A stretch of 64,000 nt of DNA from Haloferax sulfurifontis ATCC BAA-897. Its GTDB lineage: Archaea > Halobacteriota > Halobacteria > Halobacteriales > Haloferacaceae. Every line of letters starts with the position of its first letter. Position 1 is the stretch's first letter. Shown here piece by piece: positions 61,767-64,000 of this stretch. The stretch is taken from the NCBI RefSeq assembly GCF_000337835.1, contig NZ_AOLM01000024.1, forward strand, positions 1-64,000, given 5' to 3'. Below the pieces are notes generated by a model, which saw only the letters and a list, made by a program, of their open reading frames with translations, was not told where the DNA came from and searched no databases. The position numbers and the translations under genes are program-made.

Positions 61767-61777
61767 TTCGGAAGAAG

Positions 61778-61862
61778 CGCCGAGGGTGAGATTTGAACTC
61801 ACGTGTCCGAATGGACAGTAGATTTCGAATCTACCGCCTTGGCCGGGCTAGGCTACCTCGGC
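61778..61862 (-). tRNA. tRNA-Ser (CGA)
   Basis: 85 bases on the minus strand, from GCCGAGG to CCTCGGC plus discriminator G. The anticodon loop is TTCGAAA, giving anticodon CGA (codon TCG), and the long variable arm (CTGTCCATTCGGACAC) is typical of class II serine tRNAs. The 3' CCA is not encoded. A GGATTAAACTATCC box (61884-61897) lies 22-35 bases upstream. A broken copy of its 3' end is found downstream. Confidence 0.95.
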
Positions 61863-61883
61863 TTCCATCGTTGTCTCTCTCGC

Positions 61884-61897
61884 GGATAGTTTAATCC
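61884..61897 (-). promoter_or_regulatory. tRNA-Ser promoter
   Basis: The minus strand reads GGATTAAACTATCC, a TATA-like box with symmetrical flanks, placed correctly for transcription of the tRNA starting near 61862. Confidence 0.6.
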
Positions 61898-62065
61898 GTT
61901 TCGATTTCCGAGGGCCGCGGCGGAGAGTCACACGGATGCGGTCGGCGGGTCTGCGCCGGCAGGAACCGGGAGCGGGCGAGGTCGGCGACGGACGACGGGC
62001 GACCGACCGGCCGACCCGACCCCACCGACCAACGGGAATAAGTCGCGCGCAGACCCGAGAGGTGT

Positions 62066-63016
62066 ATGGACATCGACACGGCCAGCGAGACGTGCGACGA
62101 GGTGCTCGACGCCGTCTCGGAGGCCGTCATCGCCGACCGATCCTTCCTCGAAACCGTCCTGACGGGCGTCCTCGCCCGCGGCCACGTCCTCCTCGAAGAC
62201 GTTCCGGGAACCGGGAAGACGCTCACCGCGCGGAGCGTCGCCACCGCGCTCGGGCTGTCGTTTTCCCGCGTGCAGTTCACCCCGGACCTGCTTCCCGCCG
62301 ACGTGACCGGGACGAACATCTACGACGAGCGCGAGCGGACCTTCGAGTTCTCGCCGGGACCAATCTTCGCCAACGTCGTCCTCGCCGACGAGATCAACCG
62401 CGCGCCGCCGAAGACGCAGGCGGCCCTCCTCGAAGCGATGGAGGAAGGGCAGGTGACCGTCGACGGCGAGACGCACAAGCTTCCGAAACCGTTCTTCGTC
62501 ATCGCCACGCAGAACCCCGTCGAACAGGAGGGGACGTTCACCCTGCCCGAGGCGCAGGTCGACCGGTTCGTCGTGAAATCGGCCATCGGCTATCCCGACC
62601 TCGACGGCGAGGTCGAACTTCTCCACCGGCGCGCGGGTCGGAGCGAACAGAGTCCGAGCGTCGAACGCGTCCTCGACCGCGACGCCGTCGCCGCCGTCCG
62701 CCGCGCGCCCGAGTCGGTCCGCGTCGAGGACGACCTGCTCGACTACATGGCGAAGCTGGCGCGGGAGACCCGCACCGACCGCCGGGTCCGCATCGGCGTC
62801 TCGCCCCGCGGGACCCAGCGGCTGTTCGAGGCCACCCGCGCCCGCGCCGTCATCGAGGGCCGCGAGTTCGTCACGCCCGACGACGTAAAGCGCGTCGCGC
62901 AGTCGGTCCTCGCCCATCGCCTCGTTCTGACGCCGGACGCGCGGGTCGAAGACGTGCGGAAATCGGACGTCGTCGACGACGTGCTCGGCCGGGTGACCGT
63001 GCCGACGCTGGAATAG
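62066..63016 (+). CDS. MoxR-family AAA+ ATPase
   Basis: 316 residues. Walker A is VPGTGKT (46-52), with Walker B in VVLADEINRAPP and sensor 1 in FFVIATQNPVEQEGTF, typical of the MoxR subfamily; RPRGTQRL-like arginine-rich sensor 2 sequence is GVSPRGTQRLFEA. These ATPases act with von Willebrand-factor or DUF58 proteins to assemble or activate partner enzymes. A DUF58 gene lies 0.5 kb away, but on the opposite strand. Confidence 0.92.
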   Translation: MDIDTASETCDEVLDAVSEAVIADRSFLETVLTGVLARGHVLLEDVPGTGKTLTARSVATALGLSFSRVQFTPDLLPADVTGTNIYDERERTFEFSPGPIFANVVLADEINRAPPKTQAALLEAMEEGQVTVDGETHKLPKPFFVIATQNPVEQEGTFTLPEAQVDRFVVKSAIGYPDLDGEVELLHRRAGRSEQSPSVERVLDRDAVAAVRRAPESVRVEDDLLDYMAKLARETRTDRRVRIGVSPRGTQRLFEATRARAVIEGREFVTPDDVKRVAQSVLAHRLVLTPDARVEDVRKSDVVDDVLGRVTVPTLE

Positions 63017-63040
63017 CTGGAAACCAACGCGGACGGCCGC

Positions 63041-63547
63041 TCAGCGCGTGACGACCGCCACGAGCGCGACGACGCCGACCAGCAGTAAGACGACGGCCGT
63101 GATTGGCTGGCCGCCGGCGGCCGCCCGGTCAGCGCCGTAGACGACGGCCGCGCCGACCGCGAGCACGACGAGCGTCGCCGCCGCGTGGACGAGTTCGAGC
63201 CGGAGCGTGTCGGTCTCGCGGCCGAGGTGGTCGCCGACGGAGCGCGCGTTGTCGGCGAGGTCCCACGCGAGTATCGACCCGACCGCGGCGAGCAACAGCG
63301 CCTCCGTCCCGGCCCCGCTCGCGCCCGCAAAGAGGAGCGAGAGGAAGAACAGCCCGCCCGCGGCGTCGACGATGCGCCGCGAACCCCGGACCAGTCCGGC
63401 GGCGAGCGCGACCGTCGCGGCGAGGCCGCCGACCGCCGCCGTCGACGTGGTAAAGCCGAGCGCGAGGATGGCGAATCCGGCGGCCGACAGCGCCATCGCG
63501 GTCCCCGTCCGGGTCGGTTTGCGGGTGATTTCGCTCACCGCGACCAC
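63041..63547 (-). CDS. DUF7519-like membrane protein
   Basis: 168 residues, GTG start inside the end of the upstream DUF58 gene (overlap about 13 bases; another GTG three codons on). Five hydrophobic segments (AMALSAAGFAILALGF, AATVALAAGLVRG, GGLFFLSLLFAGASG, AATLVVLAVGAAVVYG and TAVVLLLVGVVALVAVV). I recall this type next to DUF58 in MoxR clusters of haloarchaea. Function unknown. Confidence 0.75.
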   Translation of the reverse strand: MVAVSEITRKPTRTGTAMALSAAGFAILALGFTTSTAAVGGLAATVALAAGLVRGSRRIVDAAGGLFFLSLLFAGASGAGTEALLLAAVGSILAWDLADNARSVGDHLGRETDTLRLELVHAAATLVVLAVGAAVVYGADRAAAGGQPITAVVLLLVGVVALVAVVTR

Positions 63548-64000
63548 CCCGCTTCGGCCCGCGCGAGCGCGACGCCGAGCGGTTCGTCACTCCAGTCCAC
63601 CACGCGGACGCCGCTCCGCCGGAGTTCGCGGAGCCGCAGGTCGCGCTCGATGCGCGCGAGTCGCGCGCCGACGGTCGCGGTCGTCGTCGGGTTCGGCGAG
63701 ACGACCGTCACGGCGTGGCCGTAGGCCTCCAACCGACGGGCGACCGAGACCGCGTAGTCGTCCACGAGCGGCGAGCAGAAGACGACCTGCGCGTCGCTGG
63801 CGAGTCGACGACGGAGCCGTCTGAGAGCGACGGAGGCGAAGAACGCCCCGTCCGGCGGCGTCGGCGCGAACGCCGGATGCGTGGCGAACAACCGGCGGGC
63901 GCGGGCGCGGTGGTCGACGCCCGACGAGGGGGCGAGCCAGCACTCGTCGGGACCGAACGCCGCGACGCCGACGCTGTCGCCGCCGTCGAGGAGCGCCGAG
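63535..64000 (-). CDS. DUF58 family protein, 3' part
   Basis: The frame is open to the end of the window, so the start is missing; about 154 codons are visible. DGGDSVGVAAFG is part of the von Willebrand-like core of DUF58 proteins, followed by DAQVVFCSPLVDDYAVSVARRLEAYGHAVTVVSPNP. DUF58 proteins partner MoxR ATPases in assembly of membrane or secreted factors; the MoxR gene is the convergent neighbour at 62066-63016. The gene downstream overlaps this one. Confidence 0.8.
   Translation of the reverse strand, partial: SALLDGGDSVGVAAFGPDECWLAPSSGVDHRARARRLFATHPAFAPTPPDGAFFASVALRRLRRRLASDAQVVFCSPLVDDYAVSVARRLEAYGHAVTVVSPNPTTTATVGARLARIERDLRLRELRRSGVRVVDWSDEPLGVALARAEAGWSR

Overview
The window is a gene-dense, GC-rich stretch of a haloarchaeal main chromosome. 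The proteins are acidic, TATA-like boxes lie about 25-33 bases before start codons (so many transcripts should be leaderless), and the content is archaeal: L44e, S27e, L37Ae, aIF2-alpha, Nop10, RpoP, the KEOPS subunit Pcc1, prefoldin, geranylgeranylglyceryl phosphate synthase, the pantoate kinase pathway, Pth2, TruD and the type IA topoisomerase. Gene order, and the THI4 active-site cysteine falling at residue 165 as published for Haloferax volcanii, point to Haloferax or a close relative. This is from memory; no search was run. No rRNA, CRISPR array, insertion sequence or integrase is visible.

Layout. 1-5.8 kb: end of a class IV aminotransferase, a Rieske protein, the initiator tRNA with damaged copies of its 3' end, then a GT2/GtrA/DUF2298 surface-glycan group. 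6-8.3 kb: rpl44e-rps27e-eIF2alpha-nop10-PAC2 operon. 8.4-13.9 kb: PhzF, a phosphoribosyltransferase, an AEC transporter, methylthioadenosine phosphorylase. 13.9-19.2 kb: the condensin operon (coiled-coil protein, smc, scpA). 19.3-22.1 kb: M20 amidohydrolase with a DUF3100 membrane pair. 22.2-31.7 kb: gatB, MATE exporter, topA, an Mrr-like nuclease, GGGP synthase, DUF4013 and cupin proteins. 31.8-35.6 kb: aspS, then pantoate kinase and phosphopantothenate synthetase, the archaeal coenzyme A branch. 36.5-43.5 kb: a molybdopterin/cytochrome fusion, a glutathionyl-hydroquinone-reductase-like protein, and a 2-oxoacid/acetoin dehydrogenase locus (E1alpha, E1beta, AcoX-like, E2; no E3). 43.6-47.4 kb: thi4, and the operon dcd-thiR-methyltransferase. 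48-54.6 kb: pth2-truD, a DUF2103 protein, and the operon rpl37ae-rpoP-pcc1-prefoldin beta-DUF3194. 54.7-64 kb: DUF2070, guaA glutaminase, an HNH-like protein, DUF192, a LeuA/CimA enzyme, BluB, tRNA-Ser(CGA), MoxR and the end of a DUF58 gene.

The most unusual signal lies in the 3' ends of essential genes. aspS is followed by two extra 33-base copies of its own C-terminal coding end. All three copies encode the same ten residues plus stop, differ only at synonymous positions, and sit in their own hairpin with the stop codon in or at the loop. The initiator tRNA and tRNA-Ser(CGA) are likewise followed, on the downstream side, by broken copies of their 3' ends, each paired with an inverted copy. 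These look like remnants of repeated site-specific integration into gene ends, with no integrase left nearby. Other points of interest are a direct-repeat operator candidate (CTAGGT) between thi4 and the E2 gene with its likely regulator ThiR close by, a cysteine-free ribosomal protein L37Ae, a short upstream ORF overlapping the start of the LeuA/CimA gene, and the uncharacterised DUF3100-amidohydrolase operon.
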